NCBI GenBank assembly: GCA_003456155.1
Contig: DMPC01000131.1
Location: forward strand, 1 to 5,057
Length of the DNA: 5,057 bases
From: Actinomycetota bacterium
Lineage (GTDB): Bacteria; Actinomycetota; Actinomycetes; S36-B12
Direction of reading: 5' to 3'
Shown: positions 1-5,057 of the stretch, piece by piece
Position numbering within the stretch: position 1 is the first letter of the stretch
How the letters are laid out: each line of letters opens with the position of its first letter
Notes under the pieces: generated by a model
Databases searched by the model: none
What the model was told of the DNA's origin: nothing
The model's input: the letters and a program-made list of their open reading frames with translations, nothing else
Translations under genes and position numbers: made by a program

Positions 1-262
1 GCCGGCCACGCGCATGGCGGCGCTGGTCGGGTGGGGCGATGACATCCGCAGCGTCGCCCAGCGGCTGCGCATCCCGCATCGACTGCTCGGCCCGCTTCCT
101 GATCCGACTTCCCAGGATCCCGACCGGCAGCGCGGCCTGGTCGTCGTCACCCGCCGGGAGGGTCCGGCTCTCGCACGCGAGCTCGCCGCCATCACCGTCA
201 CGCGCTCGGCCGAGGGCAGGAGTCGCCCGGTCCACGTCCATCTCGATCCCCGGTCGGTCTGA
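1..262 (+). CDS. priA: Primosomal protein N' (PriA), C-terminal fragment
   Basis: This is the last 86 residues of an open frame (codons in phase from base 2) that enters from the left edge and stops with TGA at 260-262. PriA acts in the cytoplasm to reload the replisome at stalled forks. The fragment has the wording of the actinobacterial PriA C-terminal domain: P-A-x-R-M-A near its start, then a LLGPLP stretch (the family's 'VLGPVP'), a segment ending in GPALARELAA, and a terminal HVHLDP strand equivalent to the family's final 'V-x-(I/V/L)-D-P'. Its position upstream of def-fmt-rsmB matches the usual actinobacterial order. The helicase and zinc-binding regions lie outside the window, so I cannot say whether this is one of the actinobacterial PriA proteins with degenerate helicase motifs. 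An ATG at 14 is internal, not a start. Confidence 0.87.
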   Translation, partial: PATRMAALVGWGDDIRSVAQRLRIPHRLLGPLPDPTSQDPDRQRGLVVVTRREGPALARELAAITVTRSAEGRSRPVHVHLDPRSV

Positions 263-264
263 GC

Positions 265-1116
265 ATGGATGCCCTCGACCCTGATCTCGTGTCGCGTGAG
301 CTGCAGGCTGCCCTCGAGCGCGTGGTCGGCAGCAGCCCTGACGTCCTGTGGAGCATCGCGATCCTGCACGACGGTCATCCGGTCGCGGAGGTCGATCCCG
401 ACCGTGTCCTGGCCACGGCGAGCATGGGCAAGGTGTTCCTGCTCCTCGACGTCGCCCGGGCCCTGTTCCGCGGAGAAATTGCTCCGGAGGATCGCCTTGC
501 CCCCACCGCTGATGACGCGGTGGCGGACTCCGGCCTCTGGCAGCACCTAGCCGAGCCCTCCATGAGTGTCATCTCGCTGTGCGTCCTCGTGGCCTCCGTG
601 AGCGACAACCTGGCCACGAACGTGCTCCTGCGCTCACGGGGGCTGGCGTCGGTGCAGGCGGTCTCGCGCGAACTGGGCTACGACCGCACGCTCCTTCTGG
701 ATCGCATCCGAGATCAGCGGATGTCGGCCGACCCTCCGGCTCCCTCGCACGGCTCGGCAGGTGACCTTGCCGACCTCATGCACCGGATCGTGCAAGGCGC
801 GGCCCTGGGCGAGGCGGATGTGCTCGTTGCCGACTGGCTCGCCCTGAACACGGACCTCTCGATGGTGGCCGCCGCGTTCGCTCTCGATCCTCTGGCGCAT
901 GGTCCGTCTGCCGCTGCGTCCTGGCTGATGAGCAAGACGGGCGCCGATGCCGGGGTGCGTGCGGATGCCGGCTGCCTCGTGACGGAATCGGGAACGTGGT
1001 CCTACGCGGCGCTGGCGAACGCGCGGCGGCCTGATGTGCAGGGCGATGACGAGCTCATGCGGAGCATGCACGAGATCGGCGACGCACTGAGGGTCGCGGT
1101 CATCGCCTCAACATGA
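265..1116 (+). CDS. Serine hydrolase, class A beta-lactamase-like fold, no signal peptide
   Basis: The 283-residue protein carries the three core motifs of the serine beta-lactamase/PBP superfamily in the right order and spacing: S-M-G-K at residues 53-56 (S53 nucleophile, K56 general base), S-D-N at 113-115, and K-T-G at 224-226. Length and layout fit the 'beta-lactamase 2' type of class A-like hydrolases. Two things are odd. The N-terminus (MDALDPDLVSRELQ) is acidic and polar with no signal peptide or lipobox, so it looks cytoplasmic. There is also no glutamate between residues 137 and 182, where class A enzymes have the E-x-x-L-N omega-loop motif that drives deacylation; the region instead reads D-R-I-R-D-Q-R-M then PPAPS. 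A true drug-hydrolysing lactamase is therefore doubtful; an esterase, peptidase or ligand-binding role is possible. The ATG lies 2 nt after the priA stop with no clear Shine-Dalgarno, which suggests translational coupling. The substrate is unknown. Confidence 0.85.
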   Translation: MDALDPDLVSRELQAALERVVGSSPDVLWSIAILHDGHPVAEVDPDRVLATASMGKVFLLLDVARALFRGEIAPEDRLAPTADDAVADSGLWQHLAEPSMSVISLCVLVASVSDNLATNVLLRSRGLASVQAVSRELGYDRTLLLDRIRDQRMSADPPAPSHGSAGDLADLMHRIVQGAALGEADVLVADWLALNTDLSMVAAAFALDPLAHGPSAAASWLMSKTGADAGVRADAGCLVTESGTWSYAALANARRPDVQGDDELMRSMHEIGDALRVAVIAST

Positions 1117-1132
1117 GGACGTGCCGCGACGA

Positions 1133-1153
1133 GTGGGGACGGGCCGTCCCCAC
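1133..1153. repeat. Perfect inverted repeat, 9-bp arms, 3-nt loop
   Basis: The arms are GTGGGGACG (1133-1141) and CGTCCCCAC (1145-1153), exact reverse complements around a GGC loop. The repeat lies 16 nt after the hydrolase stop and ends 8 nt before the -10-like box of def, so it covers the place where a -35 element would sit. It could form a stable RNA hairpin that ends the priA/hydrolase transcript, although no T-run follows. It could equally be a protein-binding operator for def. The symmetry is seen directly; the role is inferred. Confidence 0.6.
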
Positions 1154-1161
1154 GAGGTGTC

Positions 1162-1167
1162 TACACT
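1162..1167 (+). promoter_or_regulatory. Putative -10 box for a leaderless def transcript
   Basis: TACACT fits the TANNNT -10 consensus and ends exactly 6 nt before the def ATG at 1174. Transcription would therefore begin at or next to the A of the start codon. This spacing is typical of leaderless actinobacterial mRNAs, and there is no Shine-Dalgarno at a workable distance before this ATG, which agrees. No -35 match is visible, because the expected -35 position (about 1139-1144) lies inside the inverted repeat. Leaderless starts often need no strong -35. Confidence 0.5.
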
Positions 1168-1173
1168 CCGAGC

Positions 1174-1719
1174 ATGGCCATCCAGCCCATCCGACTGTTC
1201 GGTGATCCGGTCCTGCGCACTCCTGCGGCACCCGTCGAGACCTTCGACAAGGAACTGCGCAGGCTCGTCAAGGATCTCACCGAGACGATGATGGACGCGC
1301 CCGGTGCGGGGCTCGCCGCTCCGCAGATCGGTGTCTCGCTGCGGGTGTTCACCTACTGGGTTGACGAAGAGCCCGGGCACCTGGTGAATCCCGATCTCGA
1401 CCTCTCCGACGAGCTGATGGAGGGGGAGGAGGGGTGCCTGTCGCTGCCCGATCTCGCCTTCGACACGCCCCGATCGCGTCGCGTGGTGGCCAAGGGGATG
1501 AACATGCACGGCGAGCCCGTCGTCATCGAGGGCAGCAACCTGCTCGCCCGAGCGATCCAGCATGAGACCGATCACCTCGACGGCATCCTTTTCATCGACC
1601 GTCTCGATCCTGAGATGCGCAAGGAGGCCATGCGGCAGATCCGTCAGGCCGAGTGGTTCGGGGAGTCGGCTCCGGAGATCAAGGCCAGCCCCCACAGCAT
1701 CTCGTCCCGGTGGTTGTAG
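1174..1719 (+). CDS. def: Peptide deformylase
   Basis: This 181-residue cytosolic metalloenzyme removes the formyl group from the N-terminal methionine of nascent proteins. All three deformylase motifs are intact: motif 1 GAGLAAPQ (44-51, Q51 contacting the substrate), motif 2 EGCLS (86-90, C88 a metal ligand) and motif 3 HETDH (130-134, H130 and H134 metal ligands, E131 the catalytic base). The N-terminal IRLFGDPVLR segment fits the family start, so the ATG at 1174 is right. The length is normal for actinobacterial Def. The last about 18 residues after WFG form a polar tail of the kind that varies between members. The stop is followed after 3 nt by fmt, the enzyme that adds the formyl group, so the two are almost certainly co-transcribed. 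The start looks leaderless (see the -10 box upstream). Confidence 0.97.
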   Translation: MAIQPIRLFGDPVLRTPAAPVETFDKELRRLVKDLTETMMDAPGAGLAAPQIGVSLRVFTYWVDEEPGHLVNPDLDLSDELMEGEEGCLSLPDLAFDTPRSRRVVAKGMNMHGEPVVIEGSNLLARAIQHETDHLDGILFIDRLDPEMRKEAMRQIRQAEWFGESAPEIKASPHSISSRWL

Positions 1720-1722
1720 TCG

Positions 1723-2673
1723 GTGCGCTGCGTCTTCGCCGGCACGCCTGACGTCGCTGCCACGGTGCTCGCGCGCCTCCTGGCGTCCTCGCACGACGTC
1801 GCTGCGGTGATCACGCGGCCCGATGCGCGGTCGGGCCGGGGTCGAGCCCTGCAGCCGTCGCCGGTGGCGGCACTTGCGGAGGCTGCGGGCATCGAAGTGA
1901 TCAAGCCGACGTCGCTTCGTGACGAAGACGTGCTGGACCGGCTGCGTGCGCTCGACGTCGAGGTCGCTCCGATCGTCGCCTTCGGTGGTCTTGTCCCGGC
2001 GGACGCACTCGGGATCCCCGCGCATGGCTGGGTCAACCTGCACTTCTCGCTGCTGCCGCGCTGGCGGGGCGCGGCCCCGGTGCAGCACGCGATCTGGCGG
2101 GGTGACGATGTCACGGGCGCGTGCACCTTCCGGCTGGAGGAGGGGCTCGACACCGGACCGGTGTACGGCACCGTCATCGAGGAGATCGGGCCCGATGACA
2201 CCTCGGGCAGCCTGCTCGCCCGGCTCGCCGATGCGGGAGCGGATCTGCTGGTCGAGACCTTGGACCTGATCGCGTCCGGCCACGCCGAGCCGGTCCCTCA
2301 GGTGGGTGAGTCGTCGTATGCGCCGAAACTGACCACCGAGGATGCTCAGGTGCTCTGGCAGGTGCCGGCCTTCGCGGTCGACCGTCAGGTTCGTGCGTGC
2401 ACGCCTGCCCCCGGTGCCTGGACAACGATCGATGGTGAGCGGCTGGGGATCGGACCCGTCGTCGGGACCGAGGGGCCGGACCTTGCTGTGCTGGCTCCCG
2501 GCGAGCTGCTGGTCGGCAAGCGGGACGTGCTGGTGGGCACGCTCACCGATCCCGTTCGACTGGGGCAGGTGCGACCGCCGGGCAAGCGCGACATGTCCGC
2601 GGCGGACTGGGCGCGCGGCGCCCGGGTGGAGAGCGGTACGGTCCTCGGCCCTCGTGAAGGTGACGACGCGTGA
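1723..2673 (+). CDS. fmt: Methionyl-tRNA formyltransferase
   Basis: The 316-residue protein transfers a formyl group from 10-formyltetrahydrofolate to initiator Met-tRNA. The N-terminal formyltransferase domain opens with RCVFAGTPD (2-10) and carries the catalytic set N105, H107 and D143, in the contexts N-x-H-x-S-L-L-P (105-112) and G-L-D-T-G-P (141-146). The WRGAAP stretch (114-119) and the RPDARSGRGR loop (32-41, which contacts the tRNA acceptor stem in the family) are also present. The C-terminal OB-like domain begins near residue 201 (PKLTTEDA) and contains a TPAPGAW segment (227-233). The GTG start at 1723 places the VFAGTP motif at the usual distance from the N-terminus; a weak GGTGG Shine-Dalgarno-like stretch lies at 1709-1713 within the end of def. 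The 3' end overlaps rsmB by 4 nt. Length and motifs indicate an intact, functional gene. Confidence 0.97.
   Translation: MRCVFAGTPDVAATVLARLLASSHDVAAVITRPDARSGRGRALQPSPVAALAEAAGIEVIKPTSLRDEDVLDRLRALDVEVAPIVAFGGLVPADALGIPAHGWVNLHFSLLPRWRGAAPVQHAIWRGDDVTGACTFRLEEGLDTGPVYGTVIEEIGPDDTSGSLLARLADAGADLLVETLDLIASGHAEPVPQVGESSYAPKLTTEDAQVLWQVPAFAVDRQVRACTPAPGAWTTIDGERLGIGPVVGTEGPDLAVLAPGELLVGKRDVLVGTLTDPVRLGQVRPPGKRDMSAADWARGARVESGTVLGPREGDDA
2656..2660 (+). promoter_or_regulatory. Ribosome binding site for rsmB
   Basis: GAAGG lies 9 nt before the GTG at 2670, inside the last codons of fmt. It supports choosing the GTG that overlaps the fmt stop (GTGA) as the rsmB start. Confidence 0.6.
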
Positions 2674-4031
2674 CCGACAAGCCACGTCGGGCGGCGCTGG
2701 AGCTGCTGCGTGCGGTGCGTGAGGACGACGCTTATGCGAATCTCGTGCTTCCGCAGATCCTCCACGGCCTCGGACTGACGGGGCGTGACGCTGCGTTCGC
2801 GACCGAGCTGGCCTACGGGACCCTTCGCATGCGGGGCTGGTACGACGCGATCCTGGCCGCGTGCGTGAATCGGCCGCTGGAGAAGGTGGAGCCCGGGATG
2901 CTCGACATCCTGCGTCTTGGCGCGCACCAGGTGCTGTCGATGCGCGTGCCCGATCACGCTGCGGTCGACTCCTCCTGCACGCTGGCGCGCGACCAGGGAG
3001 CAAAGCCCGGTGCCGCAGCCCGCGCCGGATTCGTCAATGCCGTCCTGCGGAAGGTGGCCGCCCAGGACAACGATCAGTGGGCCGAGGAGCTGCGAGGCAG
3101 TCGTCCCGAGGACGACGTCGAGTGGCTGGCGACGCGGTGGTCCCATCCGGTGTGGATCGTCCGAGCACTCCGGGATGCGCTCGGCACTCGGCGTGCAGAG
3201 CTGCCTGCGCTGCTGGAGGCTGACGATGCGGCGGCGCGGCCCTCGCTCGTGGCCCGACCCGGCCGCATGGCACCGGAGGAGCTGCTCGCACTGCCGGAGG
3301 TGGAGCCGGGTCGATGGTCCCCGCTGGCGGCGACTCTGGTCGATGGTCCTCCGGAGGCGCTGTCGTGCGTCCGTGAGGGTCGCGCCGGTGTGCAGGACGA
3401 GGGCAGCCAGCTCGTCGCGCTGGCACTGTCCCGCGCCACGGTGGTGGACGACCGTGGACGTTGGCTCGACATGTGCGCCGGGCCGGGAGGCAAGGCTGCG
3501 TTGCTCGATGGTCTCGCACGCGAGGCAGGCGGCCACCTCATCGCGGTCGAGCAGCATCCGCATCGGTCGCAGTTGGTCGAGGCCTCGTTCGCACCGGAGT
3601 CGGACTCCCTGGTCCTGACCGGCGATGCGCGTCATGCGCCGTGGGGGGAGCGCCGGTTCGACCGCGTCCTCGTCGATGCACCGTGCACCGGGCTCGGTGC
3701 CCTGCGTCGGCGCCCAGAGTCACGGTGGAGGCGCACGACGGCCGATCTCGCGGCACTGGGTGGCCTGCAGCGTGACCTGCTCCGAGCCGCGCTGGATGCG
3801 GTCCGACCGGGTGGGGTGGTCGCCTACGTCACGTGCTCGCCGCACCTGGCCGAGACTGAGTTCGTCGTCGCCGACGTGCTGCGCGGTCGCAGCGACGTGG
3901 TGCAGGAGGACGCGCGCGCGCTGCTTCCCGAGGTCTCCGACCTCGGGGCGGGTCCCGCGGTGCAATTGTGGCCGCACCGCCATGGAACGGACGGCATGTA
4001 CCTGGCCCTATTGCGTCGGCTCCCGACCTAG
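2670..4031 (+). CDS. rsmB: 16S rRNA (cytosine-C5) methyltransferase RsmB
   Basis: The 453-residue cytosolic enzyme uses S-adenosylmethionine to make m5C in 16S rRNA (C967 in E. coli numbering is the family's known target). An N-terminal NusB-like RNA-binding domain covers roughly residues 5-130 (RRAALELLRAV; FATELAYGTLR; an FVNAVLRKV segment at 121-129). The RsmB/NOP methyltransferase domain follows: VQDEGSQL (241-248), the SAM loop LDMCAGPGGK (266-275), E294 in the ribose-binding strand, D319 in a TGDAR segment, and motif IV D-A-P-C with C339 (336-339). Motif VI T-C-S has the catalytic nucleophile C389. Both RsmB cysteines are therefore present. The length is usual for the family. The GTG start overlaps the fmt stop by 4 nt, which implies translational coupling. 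Related RsmF-type enzymes lack the NusB domain, so RsmB is the better name. Confidence 0.96.
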   Translation: MTDKPRRAALELLRAVREDDAYANLVLPQILHGLGLTGRDAAFATELAYGTLRMRGWYDAILAACVNRPLEKVEPGMLDILRLGAHQVLSMRVPDHAAVDSSCTLARDQGAKPGAAARAGFVNAVLRKVAAQDNDQWAEELRGSRPEDDVEWLATRWSHPVWIVRALRDALGTRRAELPALLEADDAAARPSLVARPGRMAPEELLALPEVEPGRWSPLAATLVDGPPEALSCVREGRAGVQDEGSQLVALALSRATVVDDRGRWLDMCAGPGGKAALLDGLAREAGGHLIAVEQHPHRSQLVEASFAPESDSLVLTGDARHAPWGERRFDRVLVDAPCTGLGALRRRPESRWRRTTADLAALGGLQRDLLRAALDAVRPGGVVAYVTCSPHLAETEFVVADVLRGRSDVVQEDARALLPEVSDLGAGPAVQLWPHRHGTDGMYLALLRRLPT

Positions 4032-4040
4032 GTGCGGGGT

Positions 4041-4057
4041 CTGCCGATCGGCGGCAG
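4041..4057 (+). promoter_or_regulatory. Small hairpin overlapping the downstream Shine-Dalgarno
   Basis: CTGCCG (4041-4046) and CGGCAG (4052-4057) are exact reverse complements around a 5-nt loop, and GCCGATCGGC (4043-4052) is itself a perfect palindrome. The right arm takes in the AG at 4056-4057 of the AGGA that serves the J-domain gene. In RNA the hairpin could limit ribosome access, or mark a processing point after rsmB. A regulatory role is inference, since short dyads are common at this base composition. Confidence 0.3.
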
Positions 4058-4059
4058 GA
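4056..4059 (+). promoter_or_regulatory. Ribosome binding site for the J-domain gene
   Basis: AGGA lies 7 nt before the ATG at 4067. It decides the start: the frame is open upstream to an ATG at 3968 inside rsmB, and another in-frame ATG lies at 4085, but neither has a comparable site. Confidence 0.55.
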
Positions 4060-4066
4060 TGAGCGC

Positions 4067-4684
4067 ATGCGGCGGCGACTGGCGATGAGTCGGCAGGAGG
4101 CTGCGACCCTGCTGGGGGTCCCGGCCGACGGCGATCCAGCCACGGTGCGCCACGCCTGGCGCCTGTGGGCGCGCATCGCGCATCCCGACACGGGCGGTGA
4201 TCCCCGGCACTTCGCCCGGCTGGAGGAGGCGCGCCGGGTAATGCTCGTGCCGGTGCCGACGGTCGTCGAGGTAGTGCCGCGGGCACCCCTCGCTGCCGTC
4301 ATCCGCCGTCCGGCCCGGCCGCTCGGACTGGCCTTCGCGGTGGTGGTCGCCGTGGCCCTGGTGCTGCTCCCTGCCGCACTGCCGGATCCGCAGGAGATGC
4401 TCCGGCTGGCGGTGGCCGCCCTGCCGGGCTCGATCGCCGCAGCGGGTGCAGCCCTCTGGGTCAGTCGGCAGCTGCTGCATCCGACTGCTGATCGTGGTCA
4501 CCGCATCCTCACCCTGCTGGCGTGCTGGCTGCCGATCGTCGTCGCGCAACTCGTCGTTGCTGCGGTCCTCTCGGTCGGTCTCATCACCGTCCTGCCGATC
4601 CTTGCGCTGCCCCTCGTCGCCGTGGTGGCGGCGATGGACCCGGGCTCTGGGCTGTGGCAGCCGTCCGCACGATCACGTCGCTGA
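4067..4684 (+). CDS. J-domain membrane protein of unknown function
   Basis: From the ATG at 4067 the product is 205 residues. Residues about 8-60 look like a compact DnaJ J-domain: a short helix I with LLGV (15-18), a basic helix II, the diagnostic H-P-D at 39-41 followed by TGGD, and a helix III reading FARLEEARRVM. The rest is hydrophobic, with about four predicted membrane segments near 86-105, 112-132, 147-170 and 173-190, then a short polar, basic tail. There is no glycine/phenylalanine linker, zinc-finger or C-terminal client-binding domain, so it is not a classical DnaJ. J-domains stimulate Hsp70 (DnaK) ATPase, so it may recruit DnaK to the membrane. That is inference; no client or pathway is visible. 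It lies 35 nt after rsmB and may be read through from that operon. The longer reading from 3968 would overlap rsmB by 64 nt and is less likely. Confidence 0.75.
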   Translation: MRRRLAMSRQEAATLLGVPADGDPATVRHAWRLWARIAHPDTGGDPRHFARLEEARRVMLVPVPTVVEVVPRAPLAAVIRRPARPLGLAFAVVVAVALVLLPAALPDPQEMLRLAVAALPGSIAAAGAALWVSRQLLHPTADRGHRILTLLACWLPIVVAQLVVAAVLSVGLITVLPILALPLVAVVAAMDPGSGLWQPSARSRR

Positions 4685-4697
4685 CCTGCGGCGCAGG
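4685..4697 (+). terminator. Weak hairpin directly after the J-domain gene
   Basis: CCTGC (4685-4689) and GCAGG (4693-4697) form a 5-bp stem with a GGC loop directly after the TGA. No T-run follows on the + strand. It is at best a weak, partial terminator before the exporter promoter. Confidence 0.2.
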
Positions 4698-4700
4698 AAA

Positions 4701-4714
4701 GTTGACACTTCAAC
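4701..4714. promoter_or_regulatory. Candidate operator dyad over the exporter -35 box
   Basis: GTTGA (4701-4705) and TCAAC (4710-4714) are exact reverse complements separated by CACT. The dyad covers the whole -35 hexamer of the exporter gene. Short TTGA/TCAA dyads of this type occur in operators of MarR-family repressors, which often control drug-efflux genes. No regulator gene is in the window, so the family is a guess. Confidence 0.4.
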
Positions 4715-4728
4715 GAGAGTGCTAGTGT
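4702..4728 (+). promoter_or_regulatory. Sigma70-type promoter of the MFS exporter gene
   Basis: A perfect -35 hexamer TTGACA (4702-4707) is followed by TAGTGT (4723-4728), a TANNNT -10 box. The 15-nt spacer is shorter than the ideal 17, but a TGC just before the -10 (4720-4722) makes it an extended -10, which can compensate. Transcription would start near 4735, giving a leader of about 27 nt before the GTG at 4762. A GACACT (4704-4709) / AGTGTC (4724-4729) inverted pair runs from the -35 to the -10. Confidence 0.6.
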
Positions 4729-4751
4729 CGGCGCTTCGTCCCTTCACCTCC

Positions 4752-4756
4752 GGGAG
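4752..4756 (+). promoter_or_regulatory. Ribosome binding site for the MFS exporter gene
   Basis: GGGAG lies 5 nt before the GTG at 4762 and fixes that codon as the start. The earliest membrane-proximal alternative, an ATG at residue 36, falls inside the first transmembrane helix. Confidence 0.6.
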
Positions 4757-4761
4757 CAATC

Positions 4762-5057
4762 GTGCACGACGCCTCGTCCCCTGCGACCGCAGCCACGGCC
4801 GACTCCGCGGGGCTGCCCGATCCCAAGCGCTGGGGCGCGCTGGTCGTCATCGCCATCGCCCAGTTGATGGTGGTCCTCGATGCCTCGATCGTGAACATCG
4901 CGCTGCCCTCGATGCAGGCCGATCTCGGCATCAGCGACGCCGACCGCCAGTGGGTCATCACGGCGTACACCCTTGCCTTCGGCGGCCTGCTTCTGCTCGG
5001 CGGCCGCATCGCTGACTTCGCCGGGCGCAAGCGCGCCTTCATCATCGGCCTGGCGGG
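4762..5057 (+). CDS. MFS exporter, DHA2 (EmrB/QacA) type, N-terminal part
   Basis: The frame opens at GTG 4762 and runs off the right edge after 98 codons. After a polar, Ala/Thr/Asp-rich cytoplasmic N-terminus (1-23) comes the first transmembrane helix (about 25-48), which ends in LDASIVNIALP (39-49). This is the motif typical of the 14-helix drug:H+ antiporter family DHA2. W64 in the R-Q-W-V-I-T-A-Y segment (62-69), the second helix (about 65-80) and MFS motif A, G-R-I-A-D-F-A-G-R-K (81-90), follow. Such proteins use the proton gradient to expel toxic compounds or metabolites through the cytoplasmic membrane; the substrate cannot be read from this fragment. Only about a fifth of the usual length of about 470-550 residues is present. 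It has its own promoter and candidate operators, so it is probably a separate, inducible unit rather than part of the def-fmt-rsmB cluster. Confidence 0.9.
   Translation, partial: MHDASSPATAATADSAGLPDPKRWGALVVIAIAQLMVVLDASIVNIALPSMQADLGISDADRQWVITAYTLAFGGLLLLGGRIADFAGRKRAFIIGLA

Noticed and set aside
1108..3003. A 631-codon open frame on the - strand opposite def, fmt and the start of rsmB
   Set aside because: Its translation is rich in Arg, His, Pro and Gly with no recognisable domain, and it runs opposite three certain genes. Long antisense frames are expected in high-GC coding DNA.
2385..3635. A 416-codon open frame on the - strand opposite fmt and rsmB
   Set aside because: It has the same low-complexity composition and lies antisense to intact, motif-complete genes, so it is a codon-bias shadow.
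3968..4066. An N-terminal extension of the J-domain protein beginning inside rsmB
   Set aside because: It would overlap rsmB by 64 nt and has no ribosome site. The extra 33 residues show no domain, whereas the ATG at 4067 has an AGGA at good spacing.
4446..5015. A 189-codon + strand frame spanning the J-domain gene end, the promoter and the exporter start
   Set aside because: It is out of frame with two better-supported genes, crosses a strong promoter, and is Arg/Ser-rich without domain features.
4722..5045. A 107-codon open frame on the - strand at the right edge
   Set aside because: It lies opposite the clearly recognisable DHA2 exporter and its promoter, and has no recognisable domain of its own.
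1..5057. Search for tRNA/rRNA genes, CRISPR arrays, insertion sequences, integrase sites and phage genes
   Set aside because: I saw no repeated spacer pattern, transposase, terminal inverted repeat pair, tRNA-like cloverleaf or change in base composition; the window reads as ordinary chromosomal housekeeping DNA.

Overview
The window is about 70% G+C by eye and densely coding on the + strand, with short intergenic gaps and GTG as well as ATG starts. The gene order (priA end, def, fmt, rsmB) and the protein wording (for example the Fmt stretch around residues 133-147) point to a high-GC actinobacterium (Actinomycetota). A Micrococcales-like member is plausible, but I cannot fix the genus. All genes that I accept are on the + strand.

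Layout. Positions 1-262 are the 3' end of the primosome gene priA. Two bases later comes a 283-residue, leaderless (no signal peptide) serine hydrolase of the beta-lactamase / penicillin-binding fold (265-1116). A 57-bp gap (1117-1173) follows. It holds a perfect 9-bp-arm inverted repeat and a -10-like hexamer placed exactly where a leaderless transcript would begin at the def ATG. Then come def (1174-1719), fmt (1723-2673) and rsmB (2670-4031), packed with a 3-nt gap and a 4-nt overlap. A small J-domain protein with about four membrane segments (4067-4684) follows after 35 nt. After a 77-nt gap with a good sigma70-type promoter overlapped by dyads, the 5' part of a DHA2/EmrB-type major facilitator exporter runs off the window (4762-end).

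How they work together. Fmt formylates Met-tRNAi and Def removes the formyl group from finished proteins, so the pair runs the N-formylmethionine cycle. RsmB methylates 16S rRNA. This is a conserved translation-maturation cluster next to the replication-restart gene priA. The serine hydrolase and the membrane J-domain protein are less standard passengers at its two ends. The MFS gene looks like a separate, regulated transcription unit.

The window is mostly ordinary housekeeping sequence and I found no clear new multi-gene system. The points most worth a second look are: the hydrolase that keeps its three core active-site motifs but has no glutamate in the omega-loop region; the uncharacterised J-domain membrane protein; the dyad beside the apparent leaderless def start; and the overlapping dyads at the exporter promoter.
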